Shown here: positions 1 to 7,880 of the stretch, one piece after another
Numbering within the stretch: the first letter of the stretch is position 1
Layout of the letters: each line of letters opens with the position of its first letter
Assembly: GCA_029820945.1 (NCBI GenBank)
Contig: JALGUJ010000087.1
Location: forward strand, 1 to 46,880
Reading direction: 5' to 3'
Source of the DNA: Candidatus Zipacnadia bacterium
GTDB lineage: Bacteria > Armatimonadota > Zipacnadia > Zipacnadales > UBA5352
Length of the DNA: 46,880 nucleotides
Notes under the pieces: model-generated
What the model was told of the DNA's origin: nothing
Database searches by the model: none
The model's input: the letters and a program-made list of their open reading frames with translations, nothing else
Program-made: the position numbers and the translations under genes

Positions 1-48
1 CTCAACGGCCAGTACGCGTGGTCGAGCCCCGTGTGGGTGGATATGTGA
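1..48 (+). CDS. C-terminal tail of an unidentified protein (5' end outside window)
   Basis: The first 48 bases read in frame 1 as LNGQYAWSSPVWVDM followed by TGA. A tail of the form YAWSSP-(I/V)-WV is seen at the end of PHP/CehA-type metallohydrolases and some other secreted beta-rich proteins, but 15 residues are too few to name a family. The next recognisable feature is a promoter nearly 300 bases downstream, so this gene does not share an obvious transcript with mgtE. It could also be a chance open frame at the window edge. Confidence 0.4.
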   Translation, partial: LNGQYAWSSPVWVDM

Positions 49-330
49 GGACATCCGACTATAGCGACAGGTGCGCAGGCAGCAACAGGCAGGCGGGACG
101 ACGCGAGTGAGCACTCGGTGCCGGGTCTGGAGCAGCAACATGGGGCATTGGCGACGATGGCGGCAAGCGCTCTGCAACCGCGATCGAATGCCCGACCGGG
201 GACGTTCCCGGCCGCACATCGGCAGCGTCACGGGGGGCGCGCGGAACCGGGCACGAGAGGGGGAGCCGCTGTGGTCAATCGACCTCGCGGTCACCCGGTA
301 GTCCGATCACACCCCACTTCAGCCCCGGTC
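49..330. other. Intergenic stretch, no gene seen
   Basis: Two overlapping open frames here have arginine/proline-rich, low-complexity translations and no Shine-Dalgarno sequence, so they are not supported. No RNA gene or clear repeat was recognised. The functional signal begins with the promoter at 331. Confidence 0.5.
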
Positions 331-359
331 TTGACATGAGCGAACGCCGGTGTCAGAAT
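331..359 (+). promoter_or_regulatory. Sigma70-like promoter of the mgtE leader
   Basis: A perfect -35 box TTGACA lies at 331-336. After a 17-base spacer comes CAGAAT at 354-359, a 4/6 match to the -10 consensus. Transcription would start near 366, giving an untranslated leader of about 65 bases before the small ORF at 432 and about 260 bases before mgtE. Assignment is by consensus only. Confidence 0.55.
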
Positions 360-390
360 GGCTGCGCGGGCCCACATTCCTAGTGCCCCG

Positions 391-407
391 CACCGGCCAG
401 GCTGGTG
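391..407 (+). promoter_or_regulatory. Leader hairpin 1 upstream of mgtE
   Basis: CACCGGC (391-397) pairs with GCTGGTG (401-407), with one G-T wobble and a 3-base loop. It sits between the presumed transcription start and the ribosome-binding site of the small ORF at 432. It may simply stabilise the RNA; a role in regulation is inferred only from its position in a structured leader. Confidence 0.35.
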
Positions 408-431
408 CTACACCTGGTCAGAGGGATCTCA

Positions 432-575
432 ATGACAGAGACCGACAGTGACAGTACGTGCGGCCGTTCGGGAGCCTCGATTGACGAGCCTCCTGCACGG
501 CCCTGCTCATCAGAGCTGACTGCATGGATAGTAGCGATCGCCTGCGTCGGCGGCTGTATCATGGGGCTTGACTGA
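432..575 (+). CDS. Small membrane-anchored peptide or leader peptide upstream of mgtE (47 aa)
   Basis: ATG at 432 follows the Shine-Dalgarno-like GAGGG at 421-425, and the frame ends at TGA 573-575. The first 28 residues are polar and start MTETDSDS. Residues 29-47 form one hydrophobic segment, ELTAWIVAIACVGGCIMGLD. The stop lies 8 bases before the hairpin that masks the mgtE ribosome-binding site, so a ribosome terminating here would touch the base of that hairpin. This fits a leader peptide coupling its translation to mgtE. Alternatively, the segment resembles the first helix of MFS transporters (G-G-x-x-x-G-x-D), so it may be the remnant of a truncated transporter gene. No homology search was possible. 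Its reality rests on the ribosome-binding site, the promoter spacing and the sensible membrane segment. Confidence 0.45.
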   Translation: MTETDSDSTCGRSGASIDEPPARPCSSELTAWIVAIACVGGCIMGLD

Positions 576-583
576 CCCCCCCG

Positions 584-625
584 CCGCCTCCTCGCTGCTG
601 CCCGCAGGCAGCAGCGAGGAGGCGG
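584..625 (+). promoter_or_regulatory. Perfect 19-bp hairpin sequestering the mgtE ribosome-binding site
   Basis: Bases 584-602 are perfectly complementary to 607-625, with the 4-base loop CGCA. The 3' arm contains GAGGAGG (616-622), placed 6 bases before the mgtE ATG at 629, so folding would bury the ribosome-binding site. There is no U-run after the stem, which argues against an intrinsic terminator. A 19-bp GC-rich stem should block initiation unless it is opened by a passing ribosome, a helicase or an alternative fold. Control of Mg2+ uptake at the level of translation is the obvious reading, but it is inference. Confidence 0.7.
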
Positions 626-628
626 AAG

Positions 629-2026
629 ATGTCCTCATCCGAGCTCGTCACCCAAGTTCGCGAGATGGTTCACAAGCACGACTGCGCTGCTCTGCGTGCC
701 CTGTTCGCAGCCAGGTCGGAAGGGCTCGTTGCGGCGGCGGTAGCGCTGGTCATCAACGACGAACCACCCGCCACTGCGGCCACATTACTGGCGCGGTTGC
801 ATACTGAGGATGCCGCCCACGTCATTCGGCATCTCGCTGCGGAGGCCGTGGCGGAGATTCTCCCCGAGGTCCCCGACGAACGACGCCAGGCAACTCTGCG
901 GCTCCTCACCCCCGCGGAGCTCTGCCCCATCATCGCCGCGATGCCGCCTGATGAAGCCACTGATGCGCTGCAGGACATGGGGGAGCACGAAGCGCAACAG
1001 GTCATCTCAGCCCTGCCCCCAGCGTTGCGTGCCAGCGTGCAGAAGCTCGTGGAGTACGACGAGACCAGCGCCGGCGGCCGCATGACCACCGAGGCGGCCA
1101 CCATTTCTGCCGACATCACCGCGGCCGCGGCAATCGAGCAACTTCGGCGGGAAGCACATGACGTCGAGAACTTCAACACCATCTATGCGGTGGACGAGGA
1201 CGGCAGGCTTGTGGGCACGCTTTCGCTGCGCGATCTCGTCATGGCCGCACCGGATGCTCCGGTTGCCGACTTGGCTGCCCGTCACATGCACTGGGCGAAA
1301 ATGCATCTCGACCAGGAGGAACTGGCGCAGTACATGATCGCGCACGACCTCGATGGCATGGCGGTCATTGATGACGAAGGCGCCCTGCTCGGCCAGGTGA
1401 CCCTGGACGACGCGGCCGAGGTCATCGTCGAAGAAGCCACTGAGGATATCCAGCGTATTGTCGGTGTCCGGGGCGACGAATCGGTATTCTCGCCCTTCTG
1501 GGCGTCGATACGTCGTCGTCTCCCCTGGCTGATACTCAATGTCCCCATGGCCGGACTGGCCTCAACCATGGTGCACATCTTCACCGGCGCCATCGAGCGA
1601 GTTGCCAGCGTGGTTGCTTTCCTGCCTCTGGTCGGCGGGATTGCGGGCAACGCGGGCGGACAGACTGTATCGGTTTTCGTGCGGGGTCTGGCGTTGGGAG
1701 AGGCCACTTCCGCCGACGTATGGCGCTGCGTGGCCCGTCAGGCCGCGATCGGTGCGAGCATGGGCCTCGTGCTTGGGGTGCTCGTGGGGGGGCTGGAGAG
1801 TCTATGGACGCGCGCCTTGATTCTGTCGGTGATCGGCGGCATTGCGGTGATGATGAACTGCATGACCGCCTGTGCCTTCGGTGCCCTGCTGCCCTTCGTG
1901 CTGCGTCGCCTGGGATTTGATCCGGCGATGGGCGCCAACCTGGTGGACACCGCCTTCACCGACGCCAGCGGATACTTCTACGTGCTCAGCTTTACCACGC
2001 TCGCTCTGTGGCTGCACTGGCTGTGA
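629..2026 (+). CDS. mgtE: MgtE-type magnesium transporter
   Basis: This 465-residue protein has the usual MgtE size and order. An acidic helical N domain (about 1-130) contains repeated LLxRLxxExA-type helices. Two CBS domains follow (about 137-257; for example IYAVDEDGRLVGTLSLRDL). A five-helix membrane domain runs from about 290 to the end. The pore signature is clear: PLVGGIAGNAGGQT near residue 333, followed by VRGLALGE. The last helices carry DPAMGANLVDTAFTD, matching the family's conserved Asp-containing pore region. MgtE is a homodimeric inner-membrane Mg2+ channel gated by Mg2+ binding to its cytosolic N and CBS domains. The ATG at 629 is chosen because GAGGAGG lies 6 bases upstream, inside the 3' arm of the hairpin. 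The gene appears monocistronic and converges on the next gene. Confidence 0.96.
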   Translation: MSSSELVTQVREMVHKHDCAALRALFAARSEGLVAAAVALVINDEPPATAATLLARLHTEDAAHVIRHLAAEAVAEILPEVPDERRQATLRLLTPAELCPIIAAMPPDEATDALQDMGEHEAQQVISALPPALRASVQKLVEYDETSAGGRMTTEAATISADITAAAAIEQLRREAHDVENFNTIYAVDEDGRLVGTLSLRDLVMAAPDAPVADLAARHMHWAKMHLDQEELAQYMIAHDLDGMAVIDDEGALLGQVTLDDAAEVIVEEATEDIQRIVGVRGDESVFSPFWASIRRRLPWLILNVPMAGLASTMVHIFTGAIERVASVVAFLPLVGGIAGNAGGQTVSVFVRGLALGEATSADVWRCVARQAAIGASMGLVLGVLVGGLESLWTRALILSVIGGIAVMMNCMTACAFGALLPFVLRRLGFDPAMGANLVDTAFTDASGYFYVLSFTTLALWLHWL

Positions 2027-2043
2027 GCGCCCAGCACGCTCAC
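2023..2043 (+). terminator. Short hairpin at the mgtE stop codon
   Basis: GTGAGCG (2023-2029) pairs perfectly with CGCTCAC (2037-2043) around a 7-base loop and overlaps the TGA. It has no U-run, and it lies in the 51-base space between two convergent genes, so it may reduce read-through. Support is weak. Confidence 0.3.
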
Positions 2044-2077
2044 TCGCAGTCGGAGGGGAGCTCCCGCTCCCGTGGTG

Positions 2078-3310
2078 TCAGAGCTGCTCGTACCCCCTCC
2101 GGCGCCACACCTCACGCGAGAACTCGAGCTGCTGTTCGGTCGGCTCCCTGCGGCCCTCGATGCTCGGCCACGGGTCGCCGTGCACCGGGTCGGGGCGCCA
2201 GTCGTCATCCTCGTACGCGTCCCTGTCGGCCTCGCGGCGGAAGTCGGGGACGTCGATGGTGTTGCTGTCATTGAGCGCCGAGCGGTAGGCCAGCGGCCCG
2301 ATGATCGACATGGTCACGCCGCGGTAGACGTCGAGGAAGGGCGGCTCGCCGCTGCGGATGGCGTTGGCGAAGTGGAAGTTCGTGAAGAAGTCGCCGCCCC
2401 CGTGGCCGGCCTTCACGGCCTCCTCGTGGTACTCCGGGAAGTCCGGCCTGTAGATGACCTCCTCGGGGTGGCGCCGATCCTCGTGGTACTGCTCGCGCAC
2501 CACACGCAGCATCGAGCGCTCGCCCCACCGCAGGTTCTCCATCAGGCCACGCGAGCCGTGAACGCGCACCCACACACCGTGACCACGCAGTCTGACCTGC
2601 ACGAGGCGCACCACAGCGTCGTTGTCCATGCGCAGCGCGATCATCGAGGCGCAGTCGCCGAACTTGACCACGCGATCCATGACCGGGTCGTCGTCACGAC
2701 ATCGTATGACGAAGCCGTTCACCTTCTCCGGCCAGGTCTCGGTGATGAACATGATTGGCGCGAGCGAATGTGTGCAGTAGTAGGTCGCCGGGATCCAGTT
2801 GCGCCAGTGGTAGGTCCCGCAGGCGCGCCCCATGACGACCTCGGCCGGGTCGGGATGGATGTACTCGCCCTCGGCGTACATGACGGTGCCCACCTCGCCC
2901 GCCTGGTAGAGCCGCCGCATCTCCTGGTTGAAGACCATGTACGGGTAGTTCTCGGCGAACATGTAGGTCAGACCGGTGCGCTCGACGGTGCGGATCAGCT
3001 CCACGCCCTCCGCGAGCGTGAAGCACGCGGAGGTCTCGCTCATCACGTGCTTGCCCGCCTCCAGCGCCTTGATCGCGAAGGGCGCGTGCTCGTGGAAGTA
3101 GTTCGCGAGAATCACCGCATCCATGTCGTGGGACAGGAACTCGTCGAAGTCCGTGTAGGTCTCGACGCCGAACTCACGCCCGGTGTCTTCGAGCCGCTCC
3201 TCCCACGTATCGCACAGCGCGACCAGCTCCAGGCCCACGAGCTCGCCCGTGCCCCGCGCGAACGACCGCCCGCGCCCGACTCCCACGACGCCGACCTTGA
3301 TTGCACTCAT
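2078..3310 (-). CDS. Gfo/Idh/MocA family oxidoreductase
   Basis: The 410-residue product starts MSAIKVGVVGVGRG, a Rossmann NAD(P)-binding strand and glycine loop (about residues 4-18). The first half holds the nucleotide-binding fold, including the segment EAGKHVMSETSACFT near residue 90. The C-terminal half is the alpha/beta domain of the family (GEYIHPDPAEVV, YYCTHSLAPIM). The family oxidises or otherwise modifies sugars and inositols with NAD(P). In the usual E-K-P active-site motif the lysine is not visible here (S-E-T-S), so the chemistry may differ from classical dehydrogenases. ATG at 3310 is preferred over GTG at 3325 because GAGGGAGAG lies just upstream of it. It lies about 200 bases downstream of the DUF4838 gene on the same strand and may share its transcript. 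Confidence 0.9.
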   Translation of the reverse strand: MSAIKVGVVGVGRGRSFARGTGELVGLELVALCDTWEERLEDTGREFGVETYTDFDEFLSHDMDAVILANYFHEHAPFAIKALEAGKHVMSETSACFTLAEGVELIRTVERTGLTYMFAENYPYMVFNQEMRRLYQAGEVGTVMYAEGEYIHPDPAEVVMGRACGTYHWRNWIPATYYCTHSLAPIMFITETWPEKVNGFVIRCRDDDPVMDRVVKFGDCASMIALRMDNDAVVRLVQVRLRGHGVWVRVHGSRGLMENLRWGERSMLRVVREQYHEDRRHPEEVIYRPDFPEYHEEAVKAGHGGGDFFTNFHFANAIRSGEPPFLDVYRGVTMSIIGPLAYRSALNDSNTIDVPDFRREADRDAYEDDDWRPDPVHGDPWPSIEGRREPTEQQLEFSREVWRRRGYEQL

Positions 3311-3423
3311 CGCGCTCTCCCTCACCGACGTCGCGCTGCTGTTAGCGTCGTTGTTCGCCGATGCCCCGCGGTCTCGCCCTCACGGCGGGGCGTTCGCCGT
3401 TCCCGTCGTCGCTCGCCGTTCTG

Positions 3424-3468
3424 CCCCCTCTCCCGCCTGCGATGCGAAGCATCGCCAGGGGGAGGGGG
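3424..3468. repeat. Long imperfect hairpin between two genes
   Basis: An inner stem GCGATGC (3439-3445) and GCATCGC (3449-3455) with loop GAA is extended by a C-rich left arm (from 3424) and a G-rich right arm (to 3468). It sits in the 204-base gap 3311-3514 between the DUF4838 and Gfo/Idh genes. It could be a processing or attenuation structure, or one copy of a dispersed intergenic element. Nothing else was recognised in the gap. Confidence 0.45.
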
Positions 3469-3514
3469 TGGTTGAACGAAGTGAAGCCAGGGGACGGGCG
3501 CCGTTCCCGGCCGT

Positions 3515-5935
3515 TCACTCCTCCATGATCCACACGCGCTTGTAGATGCCGCCCTTGCCCGCCGAGTCGCGCACCGCGACCGCCAGGAAGTTGGTCTCGC
3601 CGAAGCGCACGTGGCCGGTGATGTCGATGGTGAAGGGCTGCTTCCACCCGTCGGGCCCGTCCATGGGATGGTCGGCGACGAGCTCGCCGTTGAGCCATAT
3701 CTTCGCGTCCTCGTCCACCGAGCCGAAGAAGAGCACGAGGGTCCGCCCCTCGTACTCCGGGGCGAGCGTGAAGGTCGTGCGATACCAGCCGAGGCCGTCG
3801 TAGTCATCGCCGTCATGCTCGGCCTCCCAGTCCCGGCCGGGCGCCTGGTCCTCCCAGAACATGTCCGTGCGCAGCGAGGTCCAGCCCTCGGCGGACCAGT
3901 GCACGTTCTGCCACTCCTCGGCCTCCCCCACCTCGTCGGGGTCGAAGCGGAAGCGCCACTTCTGGGGCAGGAGCATGACTACATTGCGGCCTCCGATGTC
4001 GCGCACGAGCTTGTAGCCCGCGTAGTCGCCGAACTTGGTGTCGCGCCACATGGCCCAGTAGGGGTTGATGACGTTCTCGCGGCCGATGGTCATCCGGTAG
4101 TCGTGCATGCGCGTGATGGCCTCGACGTTCTCGGCCAGGTCGCCCTCCCCGGAGTTGATGCGCTCGGTGGCGGCGATCGCGTCTGCGGTCAGGCGGGCGT
4201 GGCGGAGGGCCTGCAGGAGCTGATCGACGCGCCGGCGCACGATCTCCGGCTCATCGACCGCCTCGCGCCGGGCCCGCATGAGCAGGTCGGCGGCGGGCCC
4301 GAAGGCCTCCTCATCGTAGATGTACGGGATGATGCGCTCGCCGCCGCGCCCCATGTTGCGGTACCCCAGCTCGTACTGCAGCTCGGTCCACTTCGGCCAC
4401 TCCCAGCGGGCGTAGTCGTTCCAGTACTCGAAGTACTTGCGCACGGTCGGCCCGGCGGCGCCGAAGGCCGAGAAGTACTCGCCGAGGAGCTGCTCCGTCG
4501 GCGCGTCGGTGTCCCAGTGCAGCCGCGAGAGCAGGTAGTAGACGGGGCCCTGGATGCACCACTGGCCCGAGAGCGTGTCGAAGTCGGTCCCGATCATCCC
4601 GTTGGCGGCCGCGAAGCGGAAGTCGTCGGCCATCTGCTCCATCGGGCAGCGCGGCACGGCGTGCAGGCCCCCGAGCCAGTTCGGGCGCAGGAAGAGCTTC
4701 GTCGCCTGCTCGTGCCAGGCCATCCAGTCCGCGCGGAATTGCTCGCTGGCCTCGCCGGTGTTCGGGTAGCCGACGGCCGGCACGAAGCCCACGATGATGT
4801 TCGGCTCCAGCGTGGTCTCGCGCGGGGGGAAGCGGTAGCGCGAGTAGGCGTAGACCGCGACGTAGGCCTCCGGATCGACCTGGGCGACTCGCCTGGCGAC
4901 CTCGTTCCAGAACTTCGCGTAGCGGTCGGTGAGGATCACGCGCGGGCCCTCCGGGGTCTGCTCCACGTACTCGGGAACGTCCCAGGCGGTGCACTTCTCG
5001 CAGGTGCAGAACCCGCCCCCGTCGTTCTCGCAGGCGTTGAGGGTCTTGTACGCGACCGGGTCCTCCTCCCACCGTTCCTTCCAGCGCGCGACGACGAACT
5101 CCCACAGCAGCGGCTCGGCCACGCACATCTTCACGCGGTCGGGCGGCCCCACGGGCTCCCGCACGCCGTCCTCGTTGAGCGCGAAGAACTCGGGGTGCTC
5201 CTCGCCATACTGCTCCCACCAGCGCGTGAATGCGTGGCCGTAGTTGATGAACAGCGACCGGCCCATGCGCATGCGCTTGAGCCACGTGTTCTCGTCCGCC
5301 GCCAGCTCCGATGCCAGCTCCCGATCCAGCGGCCCGGTGAACGACTCGATGCGTTCGAGGAAGCTGCTGCGGATCGCGTGCCGCAGCTTGCGCTGCTTGA
5401 GCTGCGGCACCTCGTGGATGTCGATCTCCCCCACGCTGATGGTTGGCTGATCGGGGATGACCGTTCCGGTCTCGCCCGGCCAGAGCCAGCGCACTCCGAC
5501 CTGATCCTGCAGGAAGTCGTAGACCGCATAGAGTGTCCCCACCTGGTTGTTCCAGCCCAGGGCGTCATCGCGATCGCCGGGGCCGATGCGGTCGCCGCCG
5601 AGGATCAGCAGGTCGTCGCCCGCGGTCAGGATGCGGATGGCCTCGGGCTCCAGCGCGTCCGGGTCAAGACCGGCCTCGCGCGCGGCCTTCGTCGGGCCGA
5701 CGAGCAGCCGGTGCGCAACGTCCGCCGGGCACTGGCTCTCCGCCACGATCTCGATCTCCGCGCCCGAGACGGCCCGGAGGTGGTCGCGCAGCTCCTGCGC
5801 CGGGTAGCGGTGGATCTCCATCGCGTCATCGGGGATGACGATGGCGCAGTTGGCTTCACCGTCCACGGTCAGGTCCATGGCCGCGCAGGGAAGCGCGCAC
5901 GCAACGGCAAGTGCAATCGCCATCAATCGCATCAT
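3515..5935 (-). CDS. Secreted DUF4838 family protein (glycoside-hydrolase-like)
   Basis: The 806-residue product begins MMRLMAIALAVACALPCAAM, a clear signal peptide. Residues about 25-150 resemble the N-terminal domain of GH67-type glucuronidases (YPAQELRDHLRAVSGAEIEIV; VGPTKAAREAGL). The middle, about 170-560, fits DUF4838, a TIM-barrel-like region, with a cysteine cluster (CENDGGGFCTCEKC) and aromatic-rich segments. The last 150 residues form a jelly-roll domain (GLGWYRTTFTL, KIWLNGELVADH) of the sort attached to sialate-esterase and GH2-like enzymes. Function is presumably on plant or uronic-acid-containing glycans outside the cytoplasm, but no activity is established for DUF4838. ATG at 5935 is chosen because GGAGGAG lies just upstream; the open frame further upstream has no signal-peptide logic. 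It is divergent from the URO-D-like gene. Confidence 0.85.
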   Translation of the reverse strand: MMRLMAIALAVACALPCAAMDLTVDGEANCAIVIPDDAMEIHRYPAQELRDHLRAVSGAEIEIVAESQCPADVAHRLLVGPTKAAREAGLDPDALEPEAIRILTAGDDLLILGGDRIGPGDRDDALGWNNQVGTLYAVYDFLQDQVGVRWLWPGETGTVIPDQPTISVGEIDIHEVPQLKQRKLRHAIRSSFLERIESFTGPLDRELASELAADENTWLKRMRMGRSLFINYGHAFTRWWEQYGEEHPEFFALNEDGVREPVGPPDRVKMCVAEPLLWEFVVARWKERWEEDPVAYKTLNACENDGGGFCTCEKCTAWDVPEYVEQTPEGPRVILTDRYAKFWNEVARRVAQVDPEAYVAVYAYSRYRFPPRETTLEPNIIVGFVPAVGYPNTGEASEQFRADWMAWHEQATKLFLRPNWLGGLHAVPRCPMEQMADDFRFAAANGMIGTDFDTLSGQWCIQGPVYYLLSRLHWDTDAPTEQLLGEYFSAFGAAGPTVRKYFEYWNDYARWEWPKWTELQYELGYRNMGRGGERIIPYIYDEEAFGPAADLLMRARREAVDEPEIVRRRVDQLLQALRHARLTADAIAATERINSGEGDLAENVEAITRMHDYRMTIGRENVINPYWAMWRDTKFGDYAGYKLVRDIGGRNVVMLLPQKWRFRFDPDEVGEAEEWQNVHWSAEGWTSLRTDMFWEDQAPGRDWEAEHDGDDYDGLGWYRTTFTLAPEYEGRTLVLFFGSVDEDAKIWLNGELVADHPMDGPDGWKQPFTIDITGHVRFGETNFLAVAVRDSAGKGGIYKRVWIMEE

Positions 5936-6071
5936 GGTCTGCTCCTCCTCGAACCAGGTCGGCGGTGCCGTGACTGTTCGCCGGGCGGCCGCCGCGGCCC
6001 TGCCGGGAGGCCCTCCAGCGGGCGCGGCGAAACTCTCCGAGCGCCAACTCATGCGGGGCCCGTGAGCATTC
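5936..6071. promoter_or_regulatory. Divergent intergenic region (DUF4838 / URO-D-like)
   Basis: These 136 bases separate two divergent start codons and must hold their promoters. I could not pick a convincing -35/-10 pair on either strand. On the - strand the Shine-Dalgarno sequence GGAGGAG directly precedes the start at 5935. Confidence 0.4.
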
Positions 6072-7181
6072 ATGGACAGCCGAGAGCGCATCGCGACGAC
6101 GCTGGCCCTCCAGGAGCCCGACCGCATCGCGATGGTCGAGATCTGCTTCTGGCCCCCGACCGTGGAGCGCTGGCGGAACGAGGGCCTGCCCGAGGACGTG
6201 CATCCCGAGCAGTTCTTCGGCCTTGACAGGATCGCGCGCGTCGGCATCGACTGCTCGCTGCAGTTCGAGATGCAGGTGCTGGAGGAGACCGACGAGTGGT
6301 TCGTGCGCCGCGACCGGGACGGCGCCGTGCACAAGCGCTGGAAGGACCACTACGCGACCTGCGCCGAGGTCGATCAGCTCGTCAGGACGCGCGAGGACTG
6401 GGAGCGGGTGCGCGAGCGTCTGCAGCCTACGCCCGACCGCATCCCCGAGACCCTCGTCGAGGCGGTGGCGGAGGCTCATGGGCGCGGCGAGTTCGTGGTG
6501 CTCCAGCCCAACGAGCCCGTGTGGTGGACGTGGCGCACGCTGGGCATGGAGCGCGCCTTCATGGCGATGGCGGCCGAGCCGGACTGGTTCGAGGAGATGG
6601 TGGCGGCGCAGACGCGGTTGCAGGCCGAGCTGATCGAGATGGCGCTGGCCACCGGCGCCAGGCCCGACGGCGTGTGGTACTTCTCCGACCTGTGCTACCG
6701 GAACGGGATGTTCTTCTCACAGACGATGTACCGCGAGCTGATGCTGCCCCACCACCGGCGGATCGCCGAGGTCTGCCGCGACAACGGCCTCTTCTTGCTG
6801 CTGCACTGCTGCGGCGACTGCCGCGACCTGGTCCCGCTGCTGATCGAGGCCGGCTTCGACGCGGTCCAGCCCCTGGAGGCGCGGTGTGGCAATGACGTGC
6901 GCGAGATGAAGCCGGCCTATGGCGACCGCATCACGCTCTTCGGCAACATCAACGTGGACGTGCTCGCCACGGGCGACCGCGACGCGATCCGCCACGAAGT
7001 GCTCAGCAAGCTGGAGGCGGCGATGCCCGGCGGCGGCTACATCTATCACTCCGACCACTCGGTCCCGCCCACGGTCGCCTTCGACGACTACGCGTTCGCC
7101 ATTGACCTGATCCGCGAGCATGGCCTGTACGGCCAGCAGGACGGCCGGCATCCTGACGAAGGTGAACGGGCGAGTCGGTGA
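6072..7181 (+). CDS. Uroporphyrinogen decarboxylase-like (URO-D superfamily) protein
   Basis: The 369-residue protein starts MDSRERIATTLALQEPDRIA, the usual opening of the URO-D-like TIM barrel. The C-terminal third has the family hallmarks LLLHCCGDCRDLVPLLIEAG (about 235-255), QPLE and the FGNIN strand, and ends with IYHSDHSVPPTVAFDDY. True heme-pathway HemE has a different N-terminal substrate motif. This subfamily, common beside sugar genes in Planctomycetota, Lentisphaerota and Armatimonadota, is related to corrinoid methyltransferases of the MtaA type. The conserved His-Cys-Cys-Gly near residue 240 could bind zinc, as in those methyltransferases. The substrate is unknown. It is divergent from the DUF4838 gene, and no corrinoid protein is visible nearby. 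Confidence 0.85.
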   Translation: MDSRERIATTLALQEPDRIAMVEICFWPPTVERWRNEGLPEDVHPEQFFGLDRIARVGIDCSLQFEMQVLEETDEWFVRRDRDGAVHKRWKDHYATCAEVDQLVRTREDWERVRERLQPTPDRIPETLVEAVAEAHGRGEFVVLQPNEPVWWTWRTLGMERAFMAMAAEPDWFEEMVAAQTRLQAELIEMALATGARPDGVWYFSDLCYRNGMFFSQTMYRELMLPHHRRIAEVCRDNGLFLLLHCCGDCRDLVPLLIEAGFDAVQPLEARCGNDVREMKPAYGDRITLFGNINVDVLATGDRDAIRHEVLSKLEAAMPGGGYIYHSDHSVPPTVAFDDYAFAIDLIREHGLYGQQDGRHPDEGERASR

Positions 7182-7223
7182 ACCGACTCCCCACGGACGA
7201 CATGACCACTAAGGGGGCCAGTC

Positions 7224-7586
7224 TTGCGTACGCGGGAGGCGGCCACAAATGCACTCAGGGGGCTCTTTGCAGCGTCCATGCATGCATTGGCGGCCAGTGG
7301 CGTCTGTCTCCTCGTGCTGAGCGTACTCGCGTGGGCCTATAGAGCACTGGGTCACCCGCTTTGCTCGCGGCCGGGTTTCCTGCTTGAGAATACGGTCGCT
7401 ACCATCACGGCGGTCATGTTCATCTGCATTGGGTTCTTCAGTTCTGAGGGCAAGGGGGAGGGCTGCTTTTGCGCCCCTCTGACCGGCTACGCTCTCGCGG
7501 TGGTGCTCTACGTATACGGGCTCGCCTGGATCGCGGACGCCCTTCGCGTCTGGTGGGACTGGATCGCTGGCCACTTCGGCGGCTGA
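7224..7586 (+). CDS. Small membrane protein, tandem family copy 1
   Basis: A 120-residue protein with about three hydrophobic helices (around 22-42, 54-71 and 88-107) and the C-terminal signature ALRVWWDWIAGHFGG. The TTG start at 7224 is supported by AAGGGGG at 7211-7217; an ATG inside the frame would give a shorter product with the same helices. I recognise no domain family. The C-terminus matches that of the protein encoded at 8003, and the decayed sequence between them matches both, so the three form a tandem family. Cysteines in the middle segment (GEGCFCAP) have no obvious motif. Confidence 0.55.
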   Translation: MRTREAATNALRGLFAASMHALAASGVCLLVLSVLAWAYRALGHPLCSRPGFLLENTVATITAVMFICIGFFSSEGKGEGCFCAPLTGYALAVVLYVYGLAWIADALRVWWDWIAGHFGG

Positions 7587-7712
7587 TCGTGGCAGTTGGA
7601 GGTCGTCGGAGATGGGCAGAGCGGCCGTCGCTCGCTGCAGATCGCCGAGCCGAGTCTCTCTGCGGTGAGATGGCCGGTCGGCTCGCGGAGCTCGGATAGG
7701 ACTGAGTGGCGC
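7587..7712. other. Spacer of the tandem family
   Basis: No gene is seen. The segment near 7658-7677, containing GCGGTGAGATGGCC, recurs in similar form near 7948-7967 (CCGGTGAGATGGCC). This suggests that the spacers, like the genes, arose by tandem duplication. Confidence 0.4.
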
Positions 7713-7880
7713 GTGGATAGATTGCGCCAATTGTGCAGACTGCTCATCTTTGGCTTGATATATGGCAGCTTCCTGGTCCTCTTGCCCGCCGCCCTTGCCT
7801 GGCTGGCCCCCCTCGGCATGGTTTGGGGACGAGTTCGTCATCTGCTGGCGACGGATCGTCGCCTGCTTCGGACCGAGGCA
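7713..7880 (+). pseudogene. Decayed middle copy of the small membrane protein family
   Basis: From the GTG at 7713 the frame reads a plausible helix (LCRLLIFGLIYGSFLVLLP), then loses similarity after the C-run near 7808-7813. In the next frame the text FVICWRRIVACFG aligns with the family ending (R-I-W-W-Q-W-I-V-V-H-F). At DNA level, CATCTGCTGGCGACGGATCG near 7838-7857 closely matches CATCTGGTGGCAGTGGATCG in the copy at 8003-8371. A single frameshift in or near the C-run explains this. No intact product is expected beyond the first helix, although a shorter 81-residue frame runs on to 7958. Confidence 0.45.

Noticed and set aside
71..339. Two overlapping short frames upstream of the mgtE leader
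   Set aside because: Arg/Pro/Gly-rich, no ribosome-binding site, and they overlap each other.
584..625. The 19-bp stem as an intrinsic terminator
   Set aside because: No U-run follows and the stem contains the mgtE ribosome-binding site, so a translational role fits better.
366..628. M-box (ykoK) Mg2+ riboswitch before mgtE
   Set aside because: The conserved M-box helices and loops could not be found; the leader is explained by hairpins and a small ORF.
2072..3475. Long open frame on + strand opposite the Gfo/Idh gene
   Set aside because: Arg/Val/His-rich mirror of the real gene in GC-rich DNA; no family motifs.
3611..6226. 871-codon open frame on + strand opposite the DUF4838 gene
   Set aside because: Codon-mirror artefact; the - strand encodes a coherent multi-domain protein with signal peptide.
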